From Physocladia obscura (taxonomy: Eukaryota; Chytridiomycota; Chytridiomycetes; Chytridiales; Chytriomycetaceae), in NCBI GenBank assembly GCA_027596945.1, contig JADGJH010000411.1, forward strand, positions 1 to 19,152: 19,152 nt of DNA, written 5' to 3'. The notes beneath the pieces were generated by a model that was given only the letters and a program-made list of their open reading frames with translations, searched no databases and had not been told where the DNA came from. This document shows, piece after piece, positions 18,935-19,152 of the stretch. A program made the position numbers and the translations under genes. Numbering within the stretch: position 1 is the first letter of the stretch; each line of letters begins with the position of its first letter.

Positions 18935-19152
18935 AGTGAAAAATTTTCTCTTCCAAAAGTCCGAAAATGCTTTATTGTGTGAATGACCAGACTACGATCC
19001 ATGTGCGCTGCAAGTTCTCACGTGCTGTGGCTTCAAGGAGAGCCCAGATAATACTGCAAGGAATGGTGTATTTGATGTTAAATGAAACGCAACTCCCTGT
19101 GTGTGTTTCAGTGAAAACTGTCTGTGTTTATTTAATAAAGAATATACCTGTG
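18935..19152. other. right-edge sequence with no recognised gene
   Basis: No supported ORF or RNA gene is present. A TTTAATAAAGAATA segment near 19132 could be a polyadenylation signal of a gene upstream on the plus strand, but no such gene is visible. Confidence 0.3.

Noticed and set aside
18817..19002. Minus-strand ORF of 61 codons
   Set aside because: It is the antisense of tRNA-Leu (GFEPSPLSRLAP-type false protein) and has no independent support.

Overview
The window is eukaryotic nuclear DNA, almost certainly from a fungus and probably an early-diverging lineage; I cannot name the genus. Three conserved single-copy genes are split by short GT-AG introns (44-217 nt), a Rad26/CSB-type repair ATPase has the fungal layout, the retroelement remnants are Ty3/gypsy, and a tRNA-Leu with anticodon CAG shows that CTG is read as leucine.

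Layout, left to right. (1) Positions 1-233: the edge of a minus-strand LTR, then a broken tRNA-like gene. (2) 283-4357, minus: a five-exon gene for the CSB/Rad26/ERCC6 transcription-coupled repair ATPase. (3) 4360-5630: no host gene, but two decayed reading frames. One is a short plus-strand piece resembling the C-terminal part of a pogo/Tigger DDE transposase. The other is a minus-strand frame of about 275 codons that I cannot identify. (4) 5631-7319, minus: aspartyl aminopeptidase (DNPEP, peptidase M18). (5) 7320-7959: a divergent intergenic region, becoming GC-rich toward the next gene. (6) 7960-12580, plus: a 13-exon gene for splicing factor 3B subunit 3 (SF3B3/SAP130/Rse1); the exon chain joins in frame to 1,215 codons. 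(7) About 12640-18795: a compound graveyard of related Ty3/gypsy elements. (8) 18833-18914: tRNA-Leu(CAG).

The retroelement block contains one minus-strand element (LTR, primer binding site, an intact 330-codon gag ORF, broken zinc knuckle, truncated protease) cut off about 75 bp past the SF3B3 stop codon. To its right is a mosaic. A plus-strand reverse transcriptase N-terminus is followed by a minus-strand gag-knuckle-protease-linker block. Then come a plus-strand RT C-terminus/RNase H, an integrase, a polypurine tract and an LTR. The RT catalytic core is absent, so nothing here looks able to move on its own.

The three host genes belong to unrelated processes (repair during transcription, peptide turnover, pre-mRNA splicing) and are only neighbours. 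DNPEP and SF3B3 are divergently transcribed and may share a promoter region. Two LTR remnants lie close to tRNA or tRNA-like genes at opposite ends of the window, which suggests an element family that integrates near Pol III genes.
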